Origin: Begonia masoniana
Taxonomy: Eukaryota; Streptophyta; Magnoliopsida; Cucurbitales; Begoniaceae
Length of the DNA: 64,000 nucleotides
Direction of reading: 5' to 3'
NCBI GenBank assembly: GCA_022432975.1
Contig: CM039508.1
Span: 49,937,646-50,001,645 of the forward strand
The translations under genes were made by a program, and so were the position numbers. The notes under the pieces are model-generated. The model did no database searches, was not told the origin of the DNA, and was given only the letters and a program-made list of their open reading frames with translations. This document shows, piece by piece, positions 36,891 through 48,622 of this stretch. Each line of letters opens with the position of its first letter. Positions within the stretch are counted from its first letter, which is position 1.

Positions 36891-37650
36891 CCACACCACT
36901 TACTATCGGATCCCGACAAACTTTATAAGAATGAGATACCACAATCATCCTTCCCTCATGTTCCAGTGTCTCGGCCTTCATGTTGGGCATATTACAGTTT
37001 GGCTTTGATATCACTAATGTGACACCATAAGCTATCTTAAATGATATAATATTGATCGTTTTGAGTTGAAACTTACACGATTATATTTTTGGGTTTTACT
37101 CCGAAAAATATTTTTTAGTTAGAGATATAATGATATATATATAGACAAACTCTCCAAGATAATAAATTTCCACCGTGGAATTATGACCTAAACTTTTCTA
37201 AATATATTGAGTTTTTTTGTGGTTTTTCTTTTAGGATATCACTTGAAACTTGTTTCAAGCAAGGGACTCTCAAGTAAATAAAACAGGATAAAAAAGACTT
37301 ATTAAAAGGTATATTAATCTTAATAAAGTCCATTAATGATTGGAAATCATTACTCGTCTAGCTGCAGCCTGCGGTACATACCCTACACTAACAATGTATC
37401 GTAAAATAAAATGATGTGACAATAATAATATATAACTAAAAACTCATGTACACATACCACAGGTAAGTGTTATTAATCATGACACACGTTTTTTTTGTCA
37501 ACCCCACCGCCAAATTAATTGATTTATTGAACTAAAAAAAAAAAAAAAAAGTATGTGGCTTTGAGATTGAGCCAGAGCTAAAGGTCACAAGGACAAATAA
37601 ATAAACAAATCATTTTTAAGAATTAATTTTCATGCAAGTATTTTTTTTTA
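36891..37650. other. Intergenic DNA
   Basis: AT-rich with (TA)n near 37130-37142 and an A-run near 37533. No gene seen. Confidence 0.5.
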
Positions 37651-38173
37651 GGATAAAGTACAATTTGGCCCCTACAACTAAGTAAAATGGACAATTTACA
37701 CCGTAAACTTGAATAATAGGCAAGAACAACCTTAATATATTGATAATGAGCAATATGGCCTCTACCGTCATATTTTCCATAAAAAAGTAACATTTTTTCA
37801 CTTGTTCATTTTTTTTTCCGAAATACCCTTCACTGGATCGAACCGGACCAGACCGGTTCGGCTAATTCCATTCTGGTTTTTTTTTTTAAAATCCTATTTC
37901 TCGGAAAAGAGAAGACAGAGGAATATAATTTAAAAATAAATAAAAAATCAGAGTACAATTAGCAGAACGGTCTGGTCCGGTTCGGTCCAATGAGGGACAT
38001 TTCGGGAAAAAAAAATGAACAAATGAAAAAACGCTACTTTTTGACAGAAATTATGACGGTAATGGCCATATTGCCCATTATCAATACATTAAGGTTGTTC
38101 TTACCTATTATCAAAGTTTATTTTGGAAATTGTCCATTTCACTTAATTGTAGGGACCAAATTGCACTTTACCC
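37651..38173. mobile_element. Foldback, probable non-autonomous MULE
   Basis: Two arms of about 215 bp (37651-37868 and 37962-38173) are reverse complements around a short AT-rich centre. The ends read GGATAAAGTACAATTTGGCC and its partner GGGTAAAGTGCAATTTGGTC. Long terminal inverted repeats without a transposase suggest the Mutator superfamily. Flanks are T-runs compatible with a 9-bp TTTTTTTTA duplication but not proof. Both arms carry GAACCGGACCAGACCGGTTCG-like sequence at the inner end. A relative lies in the last intron of the RIBA3-like gene. Confidence 0.7.
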
Positions 38174-38680
38174 TTTTTTTTTAATTACGTAGTGTTGAAA
38201 ATCTAGCTCGAACAAAAACAAAGTGTAAAAAACAAAAACACCCAAATTTATATGAAAAACTCCAAAATTTATATAGAAAACTCTTTAAAAAAAAATCACC
38301 AACGTACAAAAGAATTTAATAATAAAATCAAGCTACGAATAAATTTTACAATTCAAATATCAATATTCAAAAAAAATATAAAATCTTAATGTTGATACAT
38401 GCACCCGATCTGACCTAACCAGAACCGACCTGACCCAATTAGATCGCAGGCAACGCCAAAATCAAACACATGATAATTTCATGATTTTATTGGAATACTT
38501 TGCAAGAAAGGTAAATATATATAAATAAAAAAATGACTTTTTTTTTTTTTGGTATGATTGCATGTTTTTGCTTACAGGAACAATTTTCAACTTTAAAGAG
38601 CAAACTTCCAGCATTTCTTAGCCTACAGATATTTAAACGAGAAACCAGCACTCCAATGATTCCCCGTAAAACATTCTACC

Positions 38681-39646
38681 ATGAAAAGAGTGGATCTTTT
38701 CTGCACATCTTCATCTTCTGCATCCATTTGCTCTAGCCTGCAGGATCGCCGTCTGCTTCTCCGCCATAGCCACAGACCTCTTGATCTCTATGATTCTCAC
38801 CCCCATGATCGCAAAACGAGTCCTTTTCTCCACATTCCTTGCTCATCCAAACTACCCATTAATCCCAAGCCCTACTACGACAAATCCAGAAAAAGTTATG
38901 ACGGTATTCGTCGAAAAAGCTCTTCAGATGTTTATGATGTTTATAGTCCGAACGGATCCTCCACTTATCTGTTATCTGATTCATCTTCTCCGATCATCGA
39001 CTTGTTTTCCGATTCCCAAAGACCCGCAAGCTCAGCTAAGATTTGCAACGAAAAACCAGAGAATCCGACGAGGCAAAGCTCTAATAAGTCTGATCCGGCT
39101 TCCAAATCGTTCTCTTCAGCTCGATTTCATGGGTCACTTTGTGAATCGAATGGATTGAGGACGTCTTCTTCGGCTCGCTCTCACAACCAGGTTCCTATAT
39201 CAATGGCTATATTAAAGCAGAAAATGTTTTAAATAAATTATCAATTCATTTGCATATTTTGGAGTTTCAGGTGGTTGTTCTTAGGGTGTCCTTACACTGC
39301 AAGGGCTGTGAAGTGAAGGTGAGAAAACATATCTCGAAAATGGAAGGTACGATGAAAGAGAACACAGATTGTTTCATTAATTTAATTCTGTGTTTTTAGA
39401 AAACATGCAGTTTTCTTCAAGATTTCTTCTTTGAAGATGCAAATAAGGTGATTATCTAATCAAAACATCCTCGTAAATCTATGAATTTTCATTGCTTTCG
39501 CAGGAGTAAGATCGTTCAGCATAGATTTTGCTGCGAAGAAAGTGACTGTAATTGGAGATGTAACCCCTTTAGGTGTTCTTGCTAGTGTCTCCAAGGTTAA
39601 AAACTCACAGCTTTGGCAATTACCATCTTCTCCATGGTCAGCCTGA
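38681..39646 (+). CDS. NaKR-like HMA-domain protein
   Basis: Three exons: 38681-39190, 39271-39346 and 39504-39646, all with GT-AG borders, giving 242 residues. The N-terminal two thirds is a Ser/Arg-rich disordered region that opens MKRVDLFCTSSSSASICSS and holds KLPINPKPYYDKSRKS, both hallmarks of SODIUM POTASSIUM ROOT DEFECTIVE (NaKR) proteins. Exons 2-3 encode a heavy-metal-associated fold (residues about 171-235) with the metal-binding CKGC in LHCKGCEVKVRKH, then IDFAAKKVTVIGDVTP. The C terminus ends LPSSPWSA, with no CaaX prenylation box. NaKR proteins act in phloem companion cells and influence Na/K balance and flowering; transfer of that role here is inference. The gene is clean and probably functional. 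Confidence 0.92.
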
Positions 39647-39671
39647 GAGTTTCTCATAACCTAAGCCACAA

Positions 39672-39675
<4 letters not shown>

Positions 39676-39721
<46 letters not shown>
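39676..39721. repeat. (CT)n microsatellite
   Basis: A pure CT dinucleotide run of about 46 bp, 30 bp after the NaKR-like stop codon, likely in the 3' UTR. Confidence 0.95.
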
Positions 39722-39723
<2 letters not shown>

Positions 39724-39863
39724 GATCTGTGTTATTTCATGGGATATGATGAGTACTAAGCAAAAGGAATGCTATTATGATTCTCTTTCGCCAATTAAAT
39801 ATATACTAAATTTTTCTAAATCTTAATGCAGCGTTACCTCTTCCAAGGTACGTAGTATTATCC

Positions 39864-39899
<36 letters not shown>
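39864..39899. repeat. (AAT)n microsatellite
   Basis: Twelve uninterrupted AAT units. Confidence 0.95.
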
Positions 39900-40313
39900 T
39901 TCAATTAAATTGGCAAATTTGTAATAAAAAGAAGACCCATCATTGGTCGGAGCACGAGCAACATGGGAGTGAGAGGAATGAAGAGGGAGTGAAGTAACGA
40001 CGAAGATAAAATGAAAACCTCACAAAAAGGAAAGGCACGTCCACAAAAAGCAATAAAACGCATGCGTTTAAGCAGTAGTGGGCACTAAAGACAGGCTTGT
40101 CTCTGCCATTTACTTGTGTTTTCAGCATCCTACCACTTCCTTTGCTGCGGTAGGTCTTCATGTACAGTGTCTATCACTATTCTCTTTAATGTGTACCCGA
40201 TTTCTATTGGACTTTAGCTGCAGAAAAACTCAGGGTGCAACAATGGTTTTTGTGAATGCTAAAATTGTTGGCATTTATTTTTTTACAATTAATGAAAATT
40301 GTATTTTATTCTA

Positions 40314-40586
40314 GGGAAAAGTACCATTTAGACCCCAACGTATGGGGTCAGTGACCATTTAGTACCTAACGTTTGTTTTGTACCCAATCAAACCCTAACG
40401 TATAAAACGTTGGCAATTCAAACCCTACCGTCAATTTTTCAGTTAAATTTAACATATTTTTTTCAAAATTCCTAAACTACCTCTCTCTCTCTTTCTCTCT
40501 CTCTCTCTCTGAACAGAGGCCGAAGACCAGATCCCTGAACAGAGGTCACCGCCGTTCAGAAAGTGTCGTCACCGTCACCGAGTTCA
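40314..40586 (+). repeat. Left TIR of the Pack-MULE
   Basis: It pairs with 48623-48911 in reverse complement, from GGGAAAAGTACC to CACCGTCACCGAGTTCA. It contains a (CT)n run and two GAACAGAGG words. The stop codon of the captured reading frame lies inside it. Confidence 0.9.
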
Positions 40587-41021
40587 CTTAGAAATGGCTG
40601 AAAACTCACAACGTAGTAAATGGCAAGCCGAAATCGGATCATATAAATAACCCAAAGCGTGGTCGCCAGAGTAGCCGTATCGAGTAATGTGTGAATGTCA
40701 TATTCCATGACAAAACTACAATACAGTCTAACAGTTAGAAACATGGCAGTTAGCTCCTGTGATTTGAGGAAAAATCCTAGAGAGAAGTCAAGTACAAATT
40801 CATTAGGGCAGATGACAATATGAACACTAGAAAGATCTGAAAACCAAAGACGACGCAAAACACAGGAAGAAAATGAAAATTTAGCTATCTCAAAAACCAA
40901 ATCCTTCGCCATTTAAATCCAGAAAGTCCCAATTTCAGCAACAAAAACCAAACAACAAATTTCCAGTGCCTCGAGTCTGAAAACCCTAAACCCAAGCTGC
41001 AAGATTGAGCTCTAAGCCATG

Positions 41022-42487
41022 TGATAAATGTGTATTTTACGCACTTATTTATACTCTTTTATACTTGAAATGAATAATTTTTCCTCAAGTGATCGGAAGA
41101 ATTTAACAAAAATTGTCAAGTGTGCAGTAAAGATTTTACATGAGCAGCGATTGATGTACACAAAGCATTCAGAAATCAATTGGCATAAATAACAAAGGAG
41201 ACCAGCAGCAATCGATCTCCATGAATTCACAGAGATCGATCGCCACAATCGCCGCATAGGGAGCAAGCGAAATTAGATAAATTTTAAGCCGCGATCGATC
41301 TCCATCTAATACAGAGATCGATCGCCGATACACTGATCCGCAGTGAGGCAGCGATCAATTCCAGAGATTGATCGCTGCCACACATTTATACAAAGATGGA
41401 GCAGGAGAAGCAGCGACCGTGCGCCTTGACAAGGCAGAGATCGATCGCCGATCAATTTACAAAGATGGAAAGATTTTTGACATTTAATCTACACCGTTGA
41501 TCTAAAGAAGCTGTGAATCTTAGCCATTGATCTGAAATTAAATTAAACCTAGATCAAGACCTTCTATAAAGAGATGGACGCCTGGGCAGCTTAGCATTCG
41601 ATCTGGGAGCGGCAGCAGCGAGTTTTGGCGACAGAGGAGTCAGCAGAGAGCACTTCCGCGGCGATTCTTGGCGAGAGGGGCGATTTTTATTTTAGTTTTT
41701 TCTTTTCTTTTCTTTTTATTTCACTATTTCATTATGCAACTATTTAGGACGATTGTTTATTTATCTTTTAGCATGAACTAAACTTCTCGTTCTAGGGTTT
41801 CGACGTAACTTTACTATGATTATTTATTTTTCTTAATTCAAGTATTTAATTTCCTGTTCCTGTTCTGTGTTGAGTAATCTATTCTGGACGTAATGCTTAG
41901 GTTTGCTTGATCACCAAAACTAAGAACTTTAGGGTTGATTCGGGATGCGAGAGCCGAGAATTTAACCGTGCACTGAATATTTTGCCTTGAAAAGGATCCT
42001 AGGCTAGAGATAGTTAGGACGTTTGAGTGGTAATATAATTTCTTGTTCCTAATGTATTCAATTAATTCTCAGGATTAGAGACCGAGAGGTGATAATTCGT
42101 TAGTTGAATAAGTTTGTCTTTGCTCGAGAGAGATTAATAAATATTTTCGTGAAATTGCCATCAACACATAGAAATAGGATTTAATTATTTGGATTAGGTC
42201 TAATAAATAGGATTAGTTAAGTGAAATCGGAACCCTAGATTTTCTCATCATATAATCTTACTTCTTTATTTTTAAATCTTTTATTTAAATTGCTGCTTAA
42301 TTTTATTTGAATTATTATTTTAGTTTTACAATCTAAATCACAAAAATTATTATTTCTTTTCAAATTAAACTAAAATTTAGATACTCAATATTTAACATAA
42401 TTATTCCTCGTGGGATCGACACTCGTACTTATACACACTTTATTACTTTTGCGACACGTGCACTTGCGTATACGATTTTTCGCAACA
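41022..42487 (+). repeat. 5' LTR of the Athila-like element
   Basis: Starts TGATAAATGTGTATT and ends TTTTTCGCAACA. It contains many copies of GAGATCGATCGCC and related GATCGATC words at about 41215-41460. Same length as the 3' LTR. Confidence 0.95.
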
Positions 42488-42493
42488 AGTTTT

Positions 42494-42511
42494 TGGCGCC
42501 GTTGCCGGGGA
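42494..42511 (+). other. Primer-binding site
   Basis: TGGCGCCGTTGCCGGGGA, a few bases after the 5' LTR. This is the standard Athila/Tat primer site, usually assigned to tRNA-Asp. Confidence 0.8.
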
Positions 42512-42608
42512 ATTAATTTTGTTATTATTGAATTATTTTATTTTAGTTTATATTTGAATTCTCTTTTGCTACTAGGCTTAAATTACATTATTTGCACATT
42601 ACAGGTGT

Positions 42609-45038
42609 ATGCGAAAATTAGGTACTGCCAACCTAATCCCTATCGACCTTGAAATTGAACGAACTTGTCGCCGAAATCGAAGGGAAACAAAACAAGCAAT
42701 TATGGCAGATGATCAAAACGCAAATCTACAACAGAGGGTTGAAGTGGCAGAGGTCGGACGACGGACTTTGCTCGATTATGTTATGCCATCCATGGACGGG
42801 GTTCAATCAGCAATTCGGAAACCTGCTATCACATGCAACAATTTTGAAATTAAGCCGGGAACAATACAAATGATTCAACAGTATCAATTTTGTGGACTAC
42901 CTAATGAGGACCCTAAGGATCATATTGCTAGCTTCGTCGAGATCTGTGATACTTTTAAATACCATAATGTCTCTGAGGATGCTATCAAGCTCAGGTTATT
43001 CCCCTTCACACTAAGAGAGCGCGCGAAGAATTGGTTGAACTCCTTACTTTCAGATTCAATTACCACATGGAATGAATTAGTGCAGAAATTTCTATCCAAA
43101 TTCTTTCCCTTTGAAAAGATGGCTAAACTCCGCAATGAGACCACAAATTTTACTCAATTTGATGGTGAGACAATCTATGAAGCATGGGGCCGATTCAAAG
43201 AGCTTTTAAGAAAATGCCCCCAACATGGTCTACCACAATGGATGCAAATACAGACATTCTTCATCGGTTTATCAGTTTCTACACGGACTCTTGTCAACTC
43301 AGCGGCTGGTGGATCATTATTACAAAAGACGGAAGTGGAGGCGTTCAACTTGTTAGAGGAGTTATCTCTCAATAATGATCAGTGTCCGGTTGAACGTCAG
43401 ATTTTGAGGAGGCAGCCAAATACCCCAGAAATGGAAGCGATCAAAGCATTGACTACTCAAGTTGCATCCCTCACTCAACACATCCAAAGTAATCAAGCTT
43501 CAGTTAATGCAGTTCATTCCCCGATCATACAATGTTATTGGTGCCAAGGACCACACGTTAGTGAGAATTGTCAGCAAGGGAACCAAATGGCTAGCAATTC
43601 GTCTGAACAAGCTCAATTTGTGGGAAATTATACTAGACCAACATACCAGAATTCAGGGAATTATTTTAATGGGGGGCGCAATAATCACCCAAATTTTTCA
43701 TGGAAAAATCAGAACAACGCCGTGCTACCGCCTCAAGTACCTCAACAAGGACCACCAGTGCAGGAAAGGAAAGTTAATCTTGAAGATTTAATTGCAAAGA
43801 TGGGAGAGCGCACCAGTAATATGATTGCTGAAATGGGGGAGTACACAAATAAATTTATGGCCGAAACAAGAACAACCTTGCAAAACCAATCAGCTCAAAT
43901 TCGAAGCTTAGAAATCCAAATGGGACAGATGGCAGCCGCATTAAATGGACGCCCTCATGGCACATTACCTAGTTCCACTGAAGTCAATCCTAGAGAACAG
44001 TGCAATGCCATCACACTTAGAAGTGGAGCAGTGATTGAAAATTGTACCAAAGAAAATAAGAAAGTGGTCGCACATGACGGAGTGCATTCGTCATCATCCG
44101 AGTCCACACCAAAGGATCAAAAGCTACAGGAAACTCCACCTCAGATTCCAATGGAGATCATCCCTAAGGTCCCTTTCCCACAACGCCTGAAAAATGCAAA
44201 GTTGGATAAACAGTTTGAAAAATTCTTGAAGGTGTTCAAGCAGCTTCACATCAACATCCCATTTGTCGAGGCTCTAGAGAAAATGCCTAAATATGCCAAA
44301 TTTCTGAAAGATATTTTGTCTCATAAGCGTAAGATCGAAGAGGGCAGTATGATCGCTTTGACGGAAGAATGCAGTGCTATTATTCAGAGAAAGCTTCCAC
44401 AAAAACTGAAAGACCCAGGAAGTTTCACTATTCCATGCGAAATTGGTAATTCTATTTTTGAAAGGGCACTTTGTGATTTGGGAGCGAGCATTAACCTGAT
44501 GCCTCTATCTATATTTCGGAGGCTTGGTATTGGTGAAGCGAAGCCCACAAGTGTAGTTCTACAGATGGCCGATCGCTCTATAAAGCATCCGTATGGGGTT
44601 ATTGAAGATGTCCTCATCAAAGTCGACAAGTTTATTTTTCCCGCTGATTTCTTGATTCTTGATATGGAGGAAGATCGTGGTATCCCTATAATATTAGGTC
44701 GACCATTCTTAGCCACAGGGGGTGCTGTAATTGACCTAAGAAAGGGAGAGCTTAAATTGCACGTACAAGATGAAGATGTCACATTCAAGGTGTATAAATC
44801 ACTGGAGTACCCAATAGAAGCTTCACGTCAACCAAACGATTTTCTTGAGCCTAATGGAAAGCAACATGTTGAAAGTTTGGGGCAGTCGCCATTACGGGTC
44901 CTACCACATATAAAGAAACCACCCGACTACAACAAACTTTTGGCAAATGATAAGTTCGTAAATGGGCAACAATGGTTATCATATTGGGACGGTACGGTTA
45001 AAAATGCAAATTCCATTATATATCGTGATCCCACATGA
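42609..45038 (+). CDS. Athila-type Gag-protease
   Basis: An intact 809-residue frame. The N-terminal part (IPIDLEIERTCRRNRRETK) matches the usual Athila start, so ATG 42609 is preferred over 42702. The retrotransposon gag domain spans about residues 80-260 (FCGLPNEDPKDHIASFVEIC, then RLFPFTLRERAKNWLNSL). A zinc knuckle with CYWCQGPHVSENC starts at about residue 309. A second basic/Gln-rich region with a coiled-coil-like IAEMGEYTNKFM stretch follows. A retropepsin at about residues 600-740 carries the active site D623 in CDLGASINLMPLSIF and ends with IILGRPFLATGGAVIDL. The stop comes soon after, where autonomous relatives continue into RT. It can build particles and process Gag, but must borrow RT and integrase from a relative. 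Confidence 0.93.
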   Translation: MRKLGTANLIPIDLEIERTCRRNRRETKQAIMADDQNANLQQRVEVAEVGRRTLLDYVMPSMDGVQSAIRKPAITCNNFEIKPGTIQMIQQYQFCGLPNEDPKDHIASFVEICDTFKYHNVSEDAIKLRLFPFTLRERAKNWLNSLLSDSITTWNELVQKFLSKFFPFEKMAKLRNETTNFTQFDGETIYEAWGRFKELLRKCPQHGLPQWMQIQTFFIGLSVSTRTLVNSAAGGSLLQKTEVEAFNLLEELSLNNDQCPVERQILRRQPNTPEMEAIKALTTQVASLTQHIQSNQASVNAVHSPIIQCYWCQGPHVSENCQQGNQMASNSSEQAQFVGNYTRPTYQNSGNYFNGGRNNHPNFSWKNQNNAVLPPQVPQQGPPVQERKVNLEDLIAKMGERTSNMIAEMGEYTNKFMAETRTTLQNQSAQIRSLEIQMGQMAAALNGRPHGTLPSSTEVNPREQCNAITLRSGAVIENCTKENKKVVAHDGVHSSSSESTPKDQKLQETPPQIPMEIIPKVPFPQRLKNAKLDKQFEKFLKVFKQLHINIPFVEALEKMPKYAKFLKDILSHKRKIEEGSMIALTEECSAIIQRKLPQKLKDPGSFTIPCEIGNSIFERALCDLGASINLMPLSIFRRLGIGEAKPTSVVLQMADRSIKHPYGVIEDVLIKVDKFIFPADFLILDMEEDRGIPIILGRPFLATGGAVIDLRKGELKLHVQDEDVTFKVYKSLEYPIEASRQPNDFLEPNGKQHVESLGQSPLRVLPHIKKPPDYNKLLANDKFVNGQQWLSYWDGTVKNANSIIYRDPT

Positions 45039-46160
45039 CGCAGCATATCGTCAAGCTGACGACATTAAAACACGCACTTGGTGGGAGGTAACCCATTAAT
45101 TTATTTAGTTCTTATTATTATTCTTCTTCTTATTATTATTATTATTAACTTTATTTACTTATATTTATTTGTTATTGTTTTTATTTTCGTTTTGCTTTAT
45201 TATTTTTATTATTATTATTATTATTGTTATTACTATTTTTTCTGTTCTCACGTTTCACCTTTATTATTATTTTCGTCTTTAGTTTTAGTTTATTTTGAAT
45301 TTATTTTCCCTGAAAAAAAAAAAAAAAAAAAAAAATCCTGATTGATCGCTCCTTTGACCGAAGTTCCACCACACTGACGGCTGCCTGAGACGATATGAGG
45401 TACTTTTACTTTACCCTACTCATTTAAACTGATTTAACATTGGGGACAATGTCTATATTAAGTTTGGGGGGGTTTTTATTTGGATATTATGTTTTAGGAA
45501 GTCTGCTTAATATTTTAAATTCTATGGTATGATTATTTATTCCATTTGTTCAAAGTGTCGATGATTGCACCTTTGATTGATGCCTGTTTTAACTTCTGAA
45601 TAGATTCTGAGATAATATGATTTGTGATAGTAACATTGATTGGAGCTTAGGAAGTTAGACTTGTTTGTGTGGAAATGTTCATTCCTGTTCAAATTTAGCT
45701 GATAATGATATAAATTGTTGTCTTGAGATCGAGAGCCTAAACACAGTAAGGGAGTGCTTGAGTGTAAACACTGAAAGGGAGTGAGCTCCATTTAAATTTA
45801 GTGAGTGATTAGTGAGTATTAAATTGTTCGTGGTTTTGCCCTGCATTCATGAATACAAATTATGATTTTTTGCAGAATTAAGAGAATGACTTAGGCCATT
45901 TTTGAATCGTTTGAGCTTTTATTGACATACCTCATTTGTGGCATTTAAATGACACCCTTAGTCTCCTATTTGAACCTTTCTTTACCACTATTTTGTCAAC
46001 CCTAATTTAGCCTACCCTAAAATTATTTTGACTATCCTGTTTATTGAGCACAGGGTTGTGGGTACATTTTATGGGAAGAGTTGGAGAAAGTAATGGTGAG
46101 AATCAGAACTAATTCTTTTGTCAATTGTCTAAGTTGTAGTATTTTGAGATTTTATTTTTC

Positions 46161-46192
<32 letters not shown>

Positions 46193-46897
46193 AGTAGAAA
46201 GTTGAATTGTTCACTAGTAGAACAATTTTTTATGTGCTATTTAATTTGTTGTTCTTATCATTATTTATATTTTATGTTTGACATTGACAAAGGAGTTAGT
46301 TTTGAAAAATAGAGAGTGAGACAAGTTTGGGGGGATTATTGAGTTAACTATTAGAAAAGAGTTCAAATGAGTGTAAGAAGTGAGGGTGACATAAGGATGG
46401 ATTGTGCTCTAGAGCTTCGCTTGAATCCAAAAATTTTCTACCTTATAAACCCGGCCTTACATTACAAGCTTAATTAAAGACCTATCGACTTTTATGCTGT
46501 TTACTCATATTTGTTATTAGTGAATAATGGGCAAGACTAATGAACAATAAGAGTGGATGGAGTGACCCTGAGAGGTATTTTTTATTTCCTTTCTTAAAAG
46601 ACTCAATTATAGATCTATCAGCTAAACAAGAATAAGTTCGAGCATGTACACACACAAGAATTTCTGATTAAGTTTTTATCAATGTGATATCATGATTTGT
46701 ATTATTGAAAGTATTTATTTAGATAGTTTATTTGCATGCGAAGATCAAGCTGAGACTAAATACTGCAAACTATGATTTAGATAATTCTATCATGGAAATT
46801 TTAAATATTTTGCAGACTTAAAATTTTAGAAAATTCTGGATAAACTTTGCTAGTTTTCTATGCTTATATTTGTTCGCTTGAGGATAAGCTTTCATTC
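45039..46897 (+). other. Non-coding 3' half of the Athila-like element
   Basis: 1.9 kb without a credible gene. It holds (TTA)n around 45115-45235, A-runs at about 45314-45334 and 46161-46189, and several purine words (AAGTTTGGGGGGG near 45458, GTTTGGGGGGATT near 46327). The pol genes expected here are absent. Confidence 0.8.
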
Positions 46898-46910
46898 AAG
46901 TTTGGGGGTG
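46898..46910 (+). other. Polypurine tract
   Basis: AAGTTTGGGGGTG immediately before the 3' LTR, the usual plus-strand priming site form in Athila elements. Confidence 0.75.
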
Positions 46911-48376
46911 TGATAAGTGTGTATTTTACGCACTTATTTATACTCTTTTATACTTGAAATGAATAATTTTTCCTCAAGTGATCGAAAGAATTTAACAAAA
47001 ATTGTCAAGTGTGCAGTAAAGATTTTACATGAGCAGCGATTGATGTACACAAAGCATTCAGAAATCAATTGGCACAAATAACAAAGGAGACCAGCAGCAA
47101 TCGATCTCCATGAATTCACAGAGATCGATCGCCACAATCGCCGCATAGGGAGCAAGCGAAATTAGATAAATTTTAAGCCGCGATCGATCTCCATCTAATA
47201 CAGAGATCGATCGCCGATACACTGATCCGCAGTGAGGCAGCGATCAATTCCAGAGATTGATCGCTGCCACACATTTATACAAAGATGGAGCAGGAGAAGC
47301 AGCGACCGTGCGCCTTGACAAGGCAGAGATCGATCGCCGATCAATTTACAAAGATGGAAAGATTTTTGACATTTAATCTACACCGTTGATCTAAAGAAGC
47401 TGTGAATCTTAGCCATTGATCTGAAATTAAATTAAACCTAGATCAAGACCTTCTATAAAGAGATGGACGCCTGGGCAGCTTAGCATTCGATCTGGGAGCG
47501 GCAGCAGCGAGTTTTGGCGACAGAGGAGTCAGCAGAGAGCACTTCCGCGGCGATTCTTGGCGGGAGGGGCGATTTTTATTTTAGTTTTTTCTTTTCTTTT
47601 CTTTTTATTTCACTATTTCATTATGCAACTATTTAGGACGATTGTTTATTTATCTTTTAGCATGAACTAAACTTCTCGTTCTAGGGTTTCGACGTAACTT
47701 TACTATGATTATTTATTTTTCTTAATTCAAGTATTTAATTTCCTGTTCCTGTTCTGTGTTGAGTAATCTATTCTGGACGTAATGCTTAGGTTTGCTTGAT
47801 CACCAAAACTAAGAACTTTAGGGTTGATTCGGGATGCGAGAGCGGAGAATTTAACCGTGCACTGAATATTTTGCCTTGAAAAGGATCCTAGGCTAGAGAT
47901 AGTTAGGACGTTTGAGTGGTAATATAATTTCTTGTTCCTAATGTATTCAATTAATTCTCAGGATTAGAGACCGAGAGGTGATAATTCGTTAGTTGAATAA
48001 GTTTGTCTTTGCTCGAGAGAGATTGATAAATATTTTCGTGAAATTGCAATCAACATATAGAAATAAGATTTAATTATTTGGATTAGGTCTAATAAATAGG
48101 ATTAGTTAAGTGAAATCGGAACCCTAGATTTTCTCATCATATAATCTTACTTCTTTATTTTTAAATCTTTTATTTAAATTGCTGCTTAATTTTATTTGAA
48201 TTATTATTTTAGTTTTACAATCTAAATCACAAAAATTATTATTTCTTTTCAAATTAAACTAAAATTTAGATACTCAATATTTAACATAATTATTCCTCGT
48301 GGGATCGACACTCGTACTTATACACACTTTATTACTTTTGCGACACGTGCACTTGCGTATACGATTTTTCGCAACA
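46911..48376 (+). repeat. 3' LTR of the Athila-like element
   Basis: Starts TGATAAGTGTGTATT and ends TTTTTCGCAACA. About nine substitutions separate it from the 5' LTR over 1,466 bp. Confidence 0.95.
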
Positions 48377-48622
48377 CCATGGAAATCTGAAGTCATTCAC
48401 CGAGCAATTGAGAAAACAACAAGAATCAAAGAAACCCCAAAAATAGTCACCTTTTTATCGACCTTTACCTGCACAAGTCTTCTCCTTCGTAAGCTTGTAA
48501 ATGAGAACGGAGATTCCAATGGCGTGGACAGCCTCGGCGGCAACAAAAAGATTATCGTGATCGTGAACCACCATGCGAAGAGAAACCAGAGCTGCCATAC
48601 CGGTAACCACCGCGAGTTCTAG

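Larger units (their letters stand above)
41022..48376 (+). mobile_element. Athila-like non-autonomous LTR retrotransposon (gag-pro only)
   Basis: Two 1,466-bp LTRs (41022-42487 and 46911-48376) flank a primer site, one long gag-protease frame and 1.9 kb of non-coding DNA. A perfect target duplication CCATG lies at 41017-41021 and 48377-48381. By eye the LTRs differ at about nine bases with no indels, so the insertion is young. No RT, RNase H or integrase is present. Gag type, the TGGCGCCGTTGCCGGGG primer region and the GGGAGGTAACCCA word after the ORF are typical of plant Athila/Tat Ty3/Gypsy elements. Confidence 0.93.
40556..48598 (-). pseudogene. Captured ERD2-like gene fragment (two exons)
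   Basis: ERD2-like proteins are seven-helix ER/Golgi receptors of about 270 residues. Exon 1 (48598-48469) encodes MAALVSLRMVVHDHDNLFVA and ends LTKEKTCA plus one base before a GTAAAG donor. Exon 2 (40776-40556) starts after TCTCTCTAG, completes the Gly codon and reads FFLKSQELTAMFLTVRLYCS then MEYDIHTLLDTATLATTLWV. Splicing keeps frame and gives 116 residues. The true N terminus and the last helices are missing. A shortcut joins IRFRL to AIYYVV, and the last residues (ELGDGDDTF) and stop come from the TIR. The intron now holds the 7.36-kb retrotransposon. Expression is unknown. Confidence 0.85.

Noticed and set aside
41215..41460. CRISPR-like array of GATCGATCGCC words
   Set aside because: Irregular spacing, inside an LTR, and present in identical form in the second LTR; plant nuclear DNA.
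42609..45038. Host or viral gene
   Set aside because: Position between LTRs, primer site and domain order show it is a retrotransposon gag-protease.
45078..45341. Hydrophobic 87-residue reading frame
   Set aside because: It is translated (TTA)n and poly-A simple sequence.
48299..48622. 107-residue plus-strand reading frame
   Set aside because: It crosses from the Athila LTR into the MULE cargo and lies opposite the ERD2-like exon; a shadow.
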